This document shows positions 8,151 through 16,996 of a DNA stretch of 33,289 bases, piece by piece (position 1 is the first letter of the stretch; each line of letters starts with the position of its first letter). The DNA comes from JBHHYU01 sp046757725. GTDB taxonomy: Bacteria > Desulfobacterota > Binatia > UBA9968. The notes under the pieces were generated by a model, which was given only the letters and a program-made list of their open reading frames with translations, did not search any database and was not told the DNA's origin. Made by a program: the position numbers and the translations under genes. The stretch is taken from positions 1 through 33,289 of the forward strand of contig JBHHYU010000026.1 of assembly GCA_046757725.1 (NCBI GenBank), in the 5' to 3' direction.

Positions 8151-8237
8151 GGATCAGGCTCCTTCTTTAAGGCAGCTGCATTCTCGTAACACCTTTAGTT
8201 TGCATTCCAGTGCGTTGTTTTTTTGGATTGAAAGCAA

Positions 8238-8266
8238 CTTATATAGATTGCCTCCACCCTTGTCAA
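8238..8266 (-). promoter_or_regulatory. Near-consensus sigma-70 promoter for the hydratase-lyase operon
   Basis: On the minus strand TTGACA (8266-8261) is followed after exactly 17 nt by TATAAG (8243-8238). Transcription would begin near 8231 and reach the LeuC-like start at 8150, leaving an 80-nt leader. It lies in the 194-nt gap after the alpha/beta hydrolase gene, so the operon can be read independently of it. Confidence 0.6.
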
Positions 8267-8344
8267 AGCAAAAAACCTCCTGCGGAGTATGTGGTTTTAC
8301 AGCTGAACGGCTTGCGGATGCAGGACAACTGCCACGCGTATCGC

Positions 8345-10345
8345 TCATTTAGACTCCGTCTGGATAAAGAGCTCAATGGTTCCGGCTTGTGCAATAAGGC
8401 GCTCTGCGTCCTCTGTGAGAAGAAGCCTACCTTCAACCATGGATCTGGCCTCCCCGGATAGCGCGCGAACATAATCAAGAGAGTCCCTGTATCTCTCCTC
8501 AACGGATAATCTTGGGTCACCGTTCATGACCCTCTCACTTGTTGTCTGAGCAAAAGGAAGGTACGAGCCGAGCAGCCCACACAGCTCATCCTCTGCTAGG
8601 CTTTTACACTGGAGGTTCCAGCCGGTGTAAGTCGCCAGAGGCACGCGAATGGGTATAAGGCGGATACCAGCCAACTCGTTGCCGTCCGCATCGACCTTGG
8701 GGACGAGAATCTTGTATTCCCCATTTTTTATATGCCTTGGTGGATGGTAGCTAATCCTGCCGCAGGTTAGATCCGGACCATAGTCTAGAAAAAGCTGACG
8801 GTTGTGAACAGCCGGGTAACGGATCCCAGGAATGGAAGGAAAACCTGTGCTCGCTTGGTCGGGGCAGACGAGGGTGCCGTCGTAGACCCTGGGGATCTGA
8901 TTGTCGGGTGGAGGTGCCCCCTCGGTGACCCAGAGGTCCATAGCTACCATAAGGGCACGAAGGACCTCGCCAATCGGCATGGGATTGCTAGACTGCTGGG
9001 ACCCTTTTTTTGTGGGTAAAGAGCCAAATGGAGTATTGTGTTGTGCGCTGGCAATCGCATAGATGCGCACATTGTCAGGAATCGAAATATCCTTGCCTCT
9101 TCCGTCAGTGTGAACCAGACAGGCCCTCTTTTGCCAGTATTCTGTCGATGTCTGAGTATGGACAATCAATGGATCCGTTTTCGGGCGCTTGAGAATCGCA
9201 TCTTTTTTTCCGGTCTGAGGATCTTTCAAAACACTATAGGCGAAGGGGAAGAGTTCAGGCTCGAGCTGGTCCGTATGTTGTTGAGATGAGGTTACCGGGC
9301 GGGCGAACGCATAGTTCAAAAACGTTCTCCCTCCACCAGCAGCATGAGGCGAAATGGCATCAAAGACCCGTCGGTGAGACTCGTCCTCATTGAACCCGTG
9401 GTAGACGAGATCCCTGAGAAACCTGCCACTCTGTGATCGGCCCCATGCGTAGACTCTCTCGATGCCGGTCCGCTCGTCATTCAGCGCTATGGGATTTGGG
9501 ACGTCAGCGTGATCTCTAACCTCGAAATGTAAGAACGACAACAGATCGCGCACGCCGGCGAAGCCGAGTCCCAGGACCAAGGGATTTTTGGCGGGATATG
9601 TCAACTCGTAAATGTCCCCTGGCTTAAATCCTGCGAGGAGGCAAAGGTGTCTGTTGGTCGGATTTAGTTTGAGGCCATGCGTAGTTTTTTTGTAAGTCGC
9701 AAACTCCCACTCGGAGTTGGGTATCGGAATACGGCGTTCGTACGACTTGCTCCGCACCGTTAAAGAACACTGGGACTTGTCCGTAGTCGCTGCGGCGTAC
9801 GTTGTAACCCGGTCGTCACCACTAAGGGGTTGGGAGGTGACTCCTTTTTCAGTGACAACAAGCTCGGTACGAACCAGAGCAATGATTTCCTTTCCGTCGT
9901 TGGTGGCAAGCGGGACATCCATTCTCAGAACGGCGTCTCTCGGTATCAGGTCCCCCTGCCATCCCGACCAGAGCAAGGTGTAACCTTGGCGCAGGAGGAA
10001 CCCGTTTCCTGCGTGTTGGAGGGAATCGGGGTCATCGCTACCGACGGCATCGTTGAGAAACATGAGGATGCGCTTACTTCCCCGGTTAGGTGCTTCGTAA
10101 AGGATCTTCCTGTTGCCCCGGGTCATGTCGAGCGGCTTCAAAATAGTCAGATCCGTCCAGTAGGGAACTCTACCAGCTTGATTTCTTGCGGCATTGTCCA
10201 GGTTGACGATCACCTTGTTTAACGGACTTGTCGGATCTACCTCTCCATACGCCCTTCCAACAAGCCGCTCATATGCGCCCGTGACGGGGAATGCGTGCCC
10301 GTTGGCAAACAGCTTTCTCTCGCTGATGACGATTTTGGTAAGCAT
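8345..10345 (-). CDS. Alpha/beta hydrolase domain protein, large (Abhydrolase_10-like)
   Basis: A 666-residue protein resembling the family with an unusual nucleophile elbow G-x-SQSGR; here it reads WGRSQSGRFLRDLV, placing the probable nucleophile at Ser304. The N-terminal 280 residues are a beta-rich region typical of this family, with conserved NRG near 87-89 and DLVSGWQGD-like LWSGWQGDL at 125-133. No signal peptide is seen, so it is probably cytoplasmic. It presumably hydrolyses an ester, lactone or amide, but no characterised substrate can be assigned. The ATG at 10345 has only a weak AGG upstream. It is transcribed away from the amidohydrolase at 10691, sharing a 345-nt divergent region with it, which suggests joint control. 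Length is near the usual 600-700. Confidence 0.7.
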   Translation of the reverse strand: MLTKIVISERKLFANGHAFPVTGAYERLVGRAYGEVDPTSPLNKVIVNLDNAARNQAGRVPYWTDLTILKPLDMTRGNRKILYEAPNRGSKRILMFLNDAVGSDDPDSLQHAGNGFLLRQGYTLLWSGWQGDLIPRDAVLRMDVPLATNDGKEIIALVRTELVVTEKGVTSQPLSGDDRVTTYAAATTDKSQCSLTVRSKSYERRIPIPNSEWEFATYKKTTHGLKLNPTNRHLCLLAGFKPGDIYELTYPAKNPLVLGLGFAGVRDLLSFLHFEVRDHADVPNPIALNDERTGIERVYAWGRSQSGRFLRDLVYHGFNEDESHRRVFDAISPHAAGGGRTFLNYAFARPVTSSQQHTDQLEPELFPFAYSVLKDPQTGKKDAILKRPKTDPLIVHTQTSTEYWQKRACLVHTDGRGKDISIPDNVRIYAIASAQHNTPFGSLPTKKGSQQSSNPMPIGEVLRALMVAMDLWVTEGAPPPDNQIPRVYDGTLVCPDQASTGFPSIPGIRYPAVHNRQLFLDYGPDLTCGRISYHPPRHIKNGEYKILVPKVDADGNELAGIRLIPIRVPLATYTGWNLQCKSLAEDELCGLLGSYLPFAQTTSERVMNGDPRLSVEERYRDSLDYVRALSGEARSMVEGRLLLTEDAERLIAQAGTIELFIQTESK

Positions 10346-10690
10346 GCCTAATTGGGAAGTTGTTATAACAAAAAGTCGCTATGAATCGTTGATTGACTTT
10401 ATGGCAGCAATGGCTTCACTTGCAAGACCGGTATGCCGGCCGGTAAAGGTGCGGGATTTGATACTGAGGCCAGGCGCTCACACGTGTTTCTGCCGGCAGA
10501 TTCCTGTGCTATGACAAGAAAAACTTGGTATGGTGACCTGTATTCAGTTTCTGGGGGAGGGATCTTGCCAATTGTGAGATAATGTGTCAGTTGTTCTCCG
10601 GAAGACCAAACAACATCCAGGCCAGGTTGTTGGATGGCCTCCCCGGAAGTCATGTAAGCTTAAGTGAACTGATAAAAGGAGAATGCCCAT
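10346..10690. other. Divergent intergenic region, hydrolase / amidohydrolase
   Basis: Both flanking genes are transcribed outwards from this 345-nt gap, so it must contain their promoters. I found no convincing -35/-10 pair; a TATAAC on the minus strand 30 nt before the hydrolase start is the best fragment. AAGGAG at about 10676 is the ribosome-binding site of the amidohydrolase. Confidence 0.4.
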
Positions 10691-11779
10691 ATGTCCTTAG
10701 CAGGAATCAAGGTTATCGACCTGGATAGTCACCTGGTGGGTGATGTGGATAACTGGGAACATTGGATTGGCGACAAATGGAAGCCCTTCTTGCCTCGAAA
10801 GCTCCCGACGAAACCAAATGAGCGCAAGCTAACCCTTGTCGGCAACCGCATTATGACTGGTTCGGAAATGGGTCGGCATAGCCGGGAGAAACCTAACTGG
10901 CATCGGCCTGAGGATCTGACACCGGAGGGTCGGGTGGAAAACCTCGATAAAGACGGGATCGATATTGCAGTTTTGTCGCCGAACTCGCCCGCCCTCGATC
11001 TGTTGTGGTTTGCAGGTGACCCGGAGCTGGCCGCCGCTTACTGTCGGGCGCAGAACAATTATATGTGCCACTACGCCTCACAACAACCGGAGCGGTTGAA
11101 ATGGGCCGGGGTAATTCCAATGCAAGACAGAGACGAGGCAATCAAAGAGCTCCACCGTACGATTGAGATGGGAATGAAGGGCCTAAATCTCAAGGCCGTC
11201 CCGGTTAAAAATCGTGAATGGTCCGACTCCTATTACGATCCCGTCTATAAAGAGCTCGAAAAATTAAAGGTACCGATTATCATTCATGATACCAAGACAG
11301 CCTCGCTGGGACAGGACCGCTTTGCAGACAATTTCTTTTTCTCCCACATGGTGGGAAGAGTTTTTGAAGGTATGGTCTGCTGCATGGTCTTTCTTTGCGG
11401 CGGGGTCTTGGAGCGGTTTCCTCAGTTGAAAATTGTTGCACTTGAAGCGGGTGCCTCACACATGCCTTGGTGGCTTGCTCGTATGGATGAACACTTTGAA
11501 AAACTCCCTCATTTGGTCCCGTGGCTGAAGAAGAAGCCGAGCGACTACTTCAAGTGTCAGATGTTTGTCGGCTGCGAACCGTTTGAGGACGCGTTATTTG
11601 AGTGGGCCATAGAACTTCTTGGAGATGGCAACCTGGTTCTGGCTACTGACACGCCGCATTGGGATTCAGCCAAGCCCGGTGAGGTAACGAAGCCCATCAT
11701 CGAGAGTGGCCGGATTTCGGAAAAGAGCAAACGTAAAATCCTGGGAGAGAACGCCATGGCTCTACTCGGACTTTCATGA
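10691..11779 (+). CDS. Amidohydrolase-2 family metal-dependent hydrolase or decarboxylase
   Basis: A 362-residue TIM-barrel protein of the ACMSD / amidohydrolase-2 group. It opens with VIDLDSH (Asp12 and His14 in place of HxH), continues with GVIPMQDRDEAIKEL at about 138-152, LEAGASHMPWWLARMDEHFE near 254, and ends with ATDTPHWDSA around 321-330, the family's terminal metal-binding Asp region. Members hydrolyse cyclic amides or lactones or decarboxylate aromatic acids without oxygen. AAGGAG lies 9 nt before the ATG. It is followed 271 nt later by a binding-protein gene on the same strand and faces away from the large hydrolase. The specific reaction is unknown. Confidence 0.82.
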   Translation: MSLAGIKVIDLDSHLVGDVDNWEHWIGDKWKPFLPRKLPTKPNERKLTLVGNRIMTGSEMGRHSREKPNWHRPEDLTPEGRVENLDKDGIDIAVLSPNSPALDLLWFAGDPELAAAYCRAQNNYMCHYASQQPERLKWAGVIPMQDRDEAIKELHRTIEMGMKGLNLKAVPVKNREWSDSYYDPVYKELEKLKVPIIIHDTKTASLGQDRFADNFFFSHMVGRVFEGMVCCMVFLCGGVLERFPQLKIVALEAGASHMPWWLARMDEHFEKLPHLVPWLKKKPSDYFKCQMFVGCEPFEDALFEWAIELLGDGNLVLATDTPHWDSAKPGEVTKPIIESGRISEKSKRKILGENAMALLGLS

Positions 11780-12050
11780 GGGAACCATTCGACCAACGCA
11801 TCTAAGAGGGTTTGATTCAGTGAAAAAGGCTCACCGGCCGTTCGTGTTCATGCGGAGAAGCTCTTGTGTCCACGGCGAGAGTGACATTGGAGATAGCTAA
11901 AAAGCACGCTGACTGTTTTCCGTCTTCCGTATACACCTTCAAGGATCGGGGACTAGGCGGGCACAAAAAAATTAGAAGTCAAAAGTCTTGGGGTAAGAAG
12001 CACCAGAGCACTGATCTGCAGGTTCAGGTCTGAGTCATGAGAGGAGAAAT

Positions 12051-13061
12051 ATGAAAACCGCAAGGGTTATTCTGGCTGTCTGCTTAGTCATTGTGTTGTC
12101 TCCTTTTTCACTACACGGTGAGTCTCGGTGGGTCGAGAACGCCAAAGGAGAAGGGGAGGTGATGCTTTACGGGACAACAAACATTCCCCAGATGCAGGGC
12201 ATAATTAAGCGTTTTGAGAAAAAGTACCCTTTTCTCAAAGTCAAATACTATCGGGCCGGTGGTGAGAAGTTGGCCCAGAGAATTGTTGCGGAGGCAAGGG
12301 CCGGCCGCCAGTTGGCGGATGCCCACCAACTCAGTGGGGCGGAGACCATTATGCTTACAAAAATGGGATTCATCGGCCGTTATAAGTCGAAGGAGAGACA
12401 GCACATCCGTGATATTTATAAGGACAAGGAGGGTTACTGGACCGGGGTGTACGCGAATCTCGAGCTGATCGGCTATAACAAGAGTCTTGTGGCATCCAAA
12501 GAGGCGCCGAGAAACCATCGTGATCTTCTAAACCCTAAGTGGAAAGGGAAGATAGGAATGGATACAACGGATGTCGAGTGGTATATAACTCAGCTTCACC
12601 TCTTGGGCGAGTCTAAGGGCAGGGAGTTTATGAAGGATTTTGCCAAGCAAGAGGTACAGCTCCGTCGGGGCCATACCTTGCTGGCGCAGCTTCTCGCCGC
12701 CGGTGAGTTTCATGTCCTGATGACCCTGCGCGATAATACCGGCTATATGTTGATGAAGAATGGAGCTCCCATCGACTGGGTCGCTATTGAGCCTGTGATC
12801 CCAAATCCCGCCAATGCCGCTTCTTTAGCAAAGAAGCCACCCCACCCCAACGCTGCGCGGCTATGGATCGATTTCATACTCTCTAGGGAAGGGCAAGGGA
12901 TCTTAAGGGGATTTGGGAGGAACATCACGCGCGCGGACCTTGATCCTGTTCAGGCACGTGTCAAGGAACTTAGGTACGGCAAGATGGATTGGTCCGTCTA
13001 TTTACCCAAATACGGGCAATACGAGAAAGAGTTCCACAATACGTTTATGAAAGCGAGATAA
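12051..13061 (+). CDS. Extracellular solute-binding protein (iron/thiamine-type), copy 2
   Basis: A 336-residue exported binding protein, related to the one at 4270-5304 at roughly 45% identity by eye (shared FEKKYPFLKVKYYRAG, RRGHTLLAQLLAAGEF, GAPIDWV, KPPHPNAARLWIDFILS). The signal peptide spans about residues 1-23 with a core at 5-19; the Cys at 11 is inside the core and is not a lipobox. AGGAG lies 5 nt before the ATG. No permease or ATPase gene follows; the next gene is convergent. It may be co-transcribed with the amidohydrolase 271 nt upstream. The ligand is unknown. Confidence 0.82.
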   Translation: MKTARVILAVCLVIVLSPFSLHGESRWVENAKGEGEVMLYGTTNIPQMQGIIKRFEKKYPFLKVKYYRAGGEKLAQRIVAEARAGRQLADAHQLSGAETIMLTKMGFIGRYKSKERQHIRDIYKDKEGYWTGVYANLELIGYNKSLVASKEAPRNHRDLLNPKWKGKIGMDTTDVEWYITQLHLLGESKGREFMKDFAKQEVQLRRGHTLLAQLLAAGEFHVLMTLRDNTGYMLMKNGAPIDWVAIEPVIPNPANAASLAKKPPHPNAARLWIDFILSREGQGILRGFGRNITRADLDPVQARVKELRYGKMDWSVYLPKYGQYEKEFHNTFMKAR

Positions 13062-13104
13062 GAGGCCTTCAAGACAAAATGGGTTTGGGATCTCCGTCGT
13101 GAAT

Positions 13105-14235
13105 TCAATGAATCTCTCCTCTCGGGTACAAGACATCCATCATCTTGCGTTTGTGATGTGACGGCGTGCCCAGGTACTGGTAAAGGGTATGGGCCATGAT
13201 GCTGTGAGCCATCAAAACGTGCCCGTAGTCCGTGCCGGGCCCGGCGTGAACCATGTGGGAGAAGTTACAGACCTGGTAGTAAGCCTCGCTCGCTACGGCC
13301 TTGGCCTCATGCACGCTTGCCGCGGCCGGTTGGCCGGAATCAACCTTCCACAGGGTCTCGTAAGTCACCCAACGCGCTGCATCAAGGTGGACGGACAACT
13401 CCACACAATGGTCCTGGACGCGCTGGAAACGGCCGATCGGCTGGCCAAAGACTACCCGATTTCGGCTGTATTCTGCGGTGAAGTCAAAAATTTCCTGGCA
13501 CGCCCCGACCTGGTACGCGCAAAGTATCGGGATCGCCTTTTCCAAAGCACCATCGAGAATCTGCCAACCTTTGCCGGCCTCGGTTAGCATATTGGAGGCC
13601 GGAACCTGCACTCTATCAAAACGCACTTCGGCAACCGACGCCATGAAACCGGGGTGAGGCCTAATCGATACTCCCGGCGTATCTCGGCCCACCAGGACAA
13701 GCGTGATCTCGCCGTTTTCCGTCCGCCCGGCGCAGATAAAGCTTGTTGCAGCCTCCGCGTCGTATACAAAACGCTTTGCGCCGTTAAGCACCAGACCGTC
13801 CGTGGTCTTGGTGAGTTGCGTTTCAATGGACTCGGGTCCCCAGTGGACTCCCTTGTCCGTGATCGCAACAACCACAATGGCTTGCCCGCTGCAAATGGCC
13901 GGGAGTAGCGATTCCTTCTGTGCCTCTGAAGCGCCTTTGAGAATCAGCAGCGCACTGAGCACACCGGACGAAAAGAAGGGACCGGGAAGCGGCCCATGGC
14001 CGAGTTCTTCAAACAGGACAGCACAATCGGTGAAAGAAACCCCAGCACCGCCGTACCGCTCAGGGATCATCATGCCCAACCACCCCAACTTTGCCACCTT
14101 CCGGTAAAGGTCAGGCAGAAAAGTTGTTTTGTTTCGGAACCACTGGGTAAGGGTGTGGGGAGGTGCCTCGGCCTTCACAAAATCGGCCGCTACCTTTTTG
14201 AACATGTTTTGTGTTTCGGTGAGTCCCAGGTCCAT
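13105..14235 (-). CDS. Acyl-CoA dehydrogenase family protein (second of pair)
   Basis: A 376-residue flavoprotein that should desaturate an acyl-CoA. It begins DLGLTETQNMFKK, has the GWLGMMIPERYGGAG region at about 51-65 and an FGQPIGRFQRVQDHCVEL helix in the C-terminal domain, all standard. The middle substrate loop is irregular (ITDKGVHWGPESIE rather than TEPxAGSD), and the final helix reads HAGPGTDYGHVLMAHSIMAH, without the usual YEGT or IQR signature, so the base position is unclear. The start at 14235 is chosen by homology: the frame is open for another 88 codons, but those overlap the preceding gene antiparallel to its reading sense. It starts 10 nt after the stop of the other dehydrogenase, so the two probably form a heteromer or act in sequence. 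Substrate unknown. Confidence 0.82.
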   Translation of the reverse strand: MDLGLTETQNMFKKVAADFVKAEAPPHTLTQWFRNKTTFLPDLYRKVAKLGWLGMMIPERYGGAGVSFTDCAVLFEELGHGPLPGPFFSSGVLSALLILKGASEAQKESLLPAICSGQAIVVVAITDKGVHWGPESIETQLTKTTDGLVLNGAKRFVYDAEAATSFICAGRTENGEITLVLVGRDTPGVSIRPHPGFMASVAEVRFDRVQVPASNMLTEAGKGWQILDGALEKAIPILCAYQVGACQEIFDFTAEYSRNRVVFGQPIGRFQRVQDHCVELSVHLDAARWVTYETLWKVDSGQPAAASVHEAKAVASEAYYQVCNFSHMVHAGPGTDYGHVLMAHSIMAHTLYQYLGTPSHHKRKMMDVLYPRGEIH

Positions 14236-14245
14236 AAACCATTCC

Positions 14246-15460
14246 CTAAATAGTAGTAGGCGCTTTCTCTTTTGTTGGGCGACCCAGGCCAACGCGGCGT
14301 GCGAAGACCAGCCGGTCCGTATCCAGCGTCCCTCCACCATGCAATTGCCCGGGTCCACTTCGCACCACGTACTCAAAGTCCACGACCTCATTGACTGTGA
14401 GATCCGGGACCAGGGCATCGTAGCCCATGATTCGCTGCAACCGCTGACCATTCCGGAGCCTTGCCATCCGCTGATAATAGCGGAACTGGGCGCCACCATA
14501 GGGATGCGGCTTCCTGACGTGGCGATGCCAGAAGTTGCGCCTGTTGAAGAGGTGCACGACGTGGAGCTCGATCATCATGTCGGCGATGGTGTCTCGTATG
14601 CTGCTGTCCTCCATGAGAGGTTTCCCGTCAACTCGCATCTGCTGACAGTACTCCACGACCCGCTCGACCAGGGGGTCGGTCCCAACCCTTCCCTCACCGC
14701 CGTGTTCGAGTTCAAGATGGGTGTTGGCTACTCGCCACCCATTGTTCTCCCCTCCCACTAAGTTGAACGCCGGCACGCGGACGTTATCAAAAAAAACTGT
14801 GTTCTTTATCCCCATCATGAGGGACATGGGCTGGATGGTTATCCCGGGCAAGTTGCCCGGAATGTGCACCCAGCCAAGGTTCTCATGCCGGGGACGAGAC
14901 GGGTCGGTGCACACGAGTGTCCAGAGAAAGTCTGGTGGATGGTGGTATCCTACCATGGTCTTCTGGCCATTGACCACATAGTGGTCTCCGTCCCTGATGG
15001 CCTTTGTATGACAGGTAGCAATATCGCTACCGCCCTGGGGCTCCGTGAGTACCTGCCAGACCGCTACCTCTCCACGAAGCATCGGAGGCAGAAACTCCCG
15101 TTTTTGCTCCTCGCTACCCCACCTCAGGATCACCGGTGCAACAATACGCGCAAGGGTATAAAAGACGTGTGAGAGATTCAAACCGTAACGATTGATCTCG
15201 GTCTCCAATACCAACTGGTGGCTGTCGGTGAGACCCGCCCCCCCATACTCTACCGGGAACATTGGGAACAGCCAGCCTTTCTCCCCCAGCTTGCGGCCCA
15301 GCCCACGTCGGAACTGGTACTCTTCATTATTCTCCCGGGTGGACCATGAGGCCGACCACCTCAAGTGCCCGGAGCCGCTCATGTTCTCTTGAAGCCATTC
15401 CCGGACTTCCTTTCTGAACGCGGTGATTTCCGGAGGATCTGTTTGTAAACTAAAATCCAT
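14246..15460 (-). CDS. Acyl-CoA dehydrogenase family protein (first of pair)
   Basis: A 404-residue acyl-CoA dehydrogenase. The N-terminal helical domain (FRKEVREWLQENM), the LFPMFPVEYGGAGLTD segment at about 65-80, the flavin and substrate loop VLTEPQGGSDIA near 140 and the middle beta domain (GDHYVVNGQKTMVG) are intact. The C-terminal part has HLELEHGGEGRVGTD in the conserved arginine region and ends in VDFEYVVRSGPGQLHGGG. AAGGAG lies 6 nt before the ATG at 15460; an in-frame TTG at 15466 is less likely. It is followed directly by the second dehydrogenase (10-nt gap) and preceded by a 16-bp palindrome at 15485-15500. Paired genes of this kind in other bacteria often encode alpha2beta2 enzymes for bulky acyl-CoAs; whether that holds here is inference. 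Confidence 0.86.
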   Translation of the reverse strand: MDFSLQTDPPEITAFRKEVREWLQENMSGSGHLRWSASWSTRENNEEYQFRRGLGRKLGEKGWLFPMFPVEYGGAGLTDSHQLVLETEINRYGLNLSHVFYTLARIVAPVILRWGSEEQKREFLPPMLRGEVAVWQVLTEPQGGSDIATCHTKAIRDGDHYVVNGQKTMVGYHHPPDFLWTLVCTDPSRPRHENLGWVHIPGNLPGITIQPMSLMMGIKNTVFFDNVRVPAFNLVGGENNGWRVANTHLELEHGGEGRVGTDPLVERVVEYCQQMRVDGKPLMEDSSIRDTIADMMIELHVVHLFNRRNFWHRHVRKPHPYGGAQFRYYQRMARLRNGQRLQRIMGYDALVPDLTVNEVVDFEYVVRSGPGQLHGGGTLDTDRLVFARRVGLGRPTKEKAPTTI

Positions 15461-15484
15461 GTACAACTCCTTCTTCTCTAGGCC

Positions 15485-15500
15485 TTTTCACTCGTGAAAA
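15485..15500. promoter_or_regulatory. Perfect palindrome TTTTCAC-tc-GTGAAAA, candidate operator
   Basis: Two 7-bp arms separated by 2 nt lie 25 bp upstream of the acyl-CoA dehydrogenase start at 15460. The size and A/T-rich outer arms are typical of sites for dimeric TetR- or GntR-type repressors of acyl-CoA genes. It could also form a leader hairpin. No regulator gene is in the window. Confidence 0.35.
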
Positions 15501-15574
15501 AGCTGGGTTCAGACCGCTCGAAAAGGTCTAAGTCCGGATAGTCGCAAGGCGCGTCATTCCCGTTTTTCGTGTCC

Positions 15575-15619
15575 GTAGCCTGTGTTCGTGATCCAACACG
15601 AAACCCGAGCACAGGCTAC
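15575..15619. repeat. Long nested inverted repeat (cruciform or REP-like element)
   Basis: Outer arms GTAGCCTGTG (15575-15584) and CACAGGCTAC (15610-15619) are perfect 10-bp complements. Inside, TTCGTG (15585-15590) pairs with CACGAA (15597-15602), leaving a 6-nt loop and a 7-nt one-sided bulge. It sits between the CoA-transferase stop and the dehydrogenase promoter region. No T tract follows on either strand, so it is not a simple terminator. I saw no second copy in the window. Confidence 0.55.
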
Positions 15620-15714
15620 TTGGCCGCTATATCCGTCCGAGGCGGCGCCCGCGCAACGTTCTAAACCCCAGCCATTGGCAGGCTATCGGCAGAGTCGCCG
15701 TTCACCACAGGTTG

Positions 15715-16893
15715 CTAGATTACTCCACGAGCGCGTAGATTTTCAATGGTTTCTTTATCATATCCAAAGCGCGTCAGTATAACCTCAGTATGTTCACCTA
15801 GCAGGGGTGCAGCCTGGCTGAGCTGAGCCGGCGTATCGGAGAGATTCACAGGGTTGCCGATCAGGTTACTTGAACCCCTTCTGGGGTGATGAATCTGCTT
15901 CGGAATGCCGAGGTGTTTGACCTGAGGATCTTGGAAAACCTCCGGGATGGTATTGATGGGAGCATTAGCAACACCATGGGTCTCCAGGACCTCGAGCCAG
16001 TAGGCGCGAGGCTTCTTGCCAAATTCATCTTGGAGTATCGCAGCAATTTCGTAGTGGTGCTCCGATCGAGTGCTTCGGGTTGCAAACCGGGGATCATTTA
16101 ACAGATCGGTTCGCCCGGTGGCTTTCACCAGTCCGACCCAGGACTCCTGGTGACCCGAAAGGTGAACCACCACAGGGCGCTGATCGCTGGGGATGAAGCA
16201 GTAGATGCGACCCCGCGGAAAATTTTCCCGTGATACCGCCTCGCCCCCATTCAAATAATCGGCAACATGGGACTCGATAAAGGCCAAGCTCACCTGCAGC
16301 AGGGAAACGTCGACAAACTGACCCCGACCGGTTTTTTGACGTGCCAGCAGAGCTGCCAGGATACCTTGCACGGCAAATGCGCCCGTGGAATGGTCCGTCA
16401 CAGAAAAACCCGCAACCTTGGGGTTGCCCAGATCCGTTACCAGGCTCAGCATTCCGCTCAACGCCTGGCCGATAGTGTCAAAGCCGGGTCTGTCCCGATA
16501 CGGCCCGCTTTGGCCATAACCGGAGATCGAGCAATGGATGAGTTTGGGATTCAGGTGGCTGAGCTCTTCATAGCCCAGGCCGAGGCCCTTCCTCGTTTCG
16601 GGGCGAAAGTTTTCGAGTAGAATATCCGCCGTTTTCAAGAGCCGAAGCAGAATTTGCTTCCCCTCCGGCTCTTTCAGATTAAGCGTGATGCTTTTCTTAT
16701 TTCTGTTTAACGCTCTGAAGCTTGGGCCGTAACCCTCGTATTTCGGATTGCGACCCCGATGGGTATCGCCTTCTCCTGGCAACTCGACCTTGATCACCTC
16801 GCAACCAAGGTCCCCAAGGAGACTCCCGGCATAGGGCCCAGCCACATGCCCGCTTATTTCAATGGCGACGGTCCCTTGCAGTGCCGTAGTCAT
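15715..16893 (-). CDS. CaiB/BaiF family (class III) CoA-transferase
   Basis: A 392-residue enzyme that moves CoA between a donor CoA-ester and a free acid, activating or recycling the substrate of the neighbouring dehydrogenases. Family marks are ISGHVAGPYAGSLLGDLGCEVIKVE at the N-terminus, NRNKKSITLNLK at 63-74, the SGYGQSGPYRDRPGFD block at 124-139 and the probable catalytic Asp167 in SVTDHSTGAFAVQGILAAL. Length is normal. The start at 16893 (MTTALQG) is chosen because the alignment of the family begins there; the frame extends to a GTG at 16926 and neither start has a good ribosome-binding site. It is upstream of the dehydrogenase pair on the same strand, 254 nt apart, and divergent from the acyl-CoA synthetase. 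Confidence 0.88.
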   Translation of the reverse strand: MTTALQGTVAIEISGHVAGPYAGSLLGDLGCEVIKVELPGEGDTHRGRNPKYEGYGPSFRALNRNKKSITLNLKEPEGKQILLRLLKTADILLENFRPETRKGLGLGYEELSHLNPKLIHCSISGYGQSGPYRDRPGFDTIGQALSGMLSLVTDLGNPKVAGFSVTDHSTGAFAVQGILAALLARQKTGRGQFVDVSLLQVSLAFIESHVADYLNGGEAVSRENFPRGRIYCFIPSDQRPVVVHLSGHQESWVGLVKATGRTDLLNDPRFATRSTRSEHHYEIAAILQDEFGKKPRAYWLEVLETHGVANAPINTIPEVFQDPQVKHLGIPKQIHHPRRGSSNLIGNPVNLSDTPAQLSQAAPLLGEHTEVILTRFGYDKETIENLRARGVI

Positions 16894-16956
16894 GGTTCTG
16901 GTTTTCTTTTTCGCACACCCAATCACCTAAAAGCGCCATTAAAACGGGGCCTCAGG

Positions 16957-16996
16957 GTTAACTCAACGGCATGAATTTATAAAGAGAGTTAACTCT
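16957..16996. promoter_or_regulatory. Paired GTTAACTC sites, candidate operators
   Basis: GTTAACTC occurs at 16957-16964 and again at 16988-16995, 31 bp apart (about three helical turns). The second is the core of a perfect 12-bp palindrome AGAGTTAACTCT (16985-16996). TATAAA lies between them at 16978-16983. The pair is in the divergent gap between the CoA-transferase and the acyl-CoA synthetase, where a shared regulator would bind. Confidence 0.35.

Noticed and set aside
14235..14499. 88-residue N-terminal extension of the second acyl-CoA dehydrogenase
   Set aside because: It overlaps the coding sequence of the first dehydrogenase in another frame and has no family similarity; the ATG at 14235 gives the standard N-terminus.
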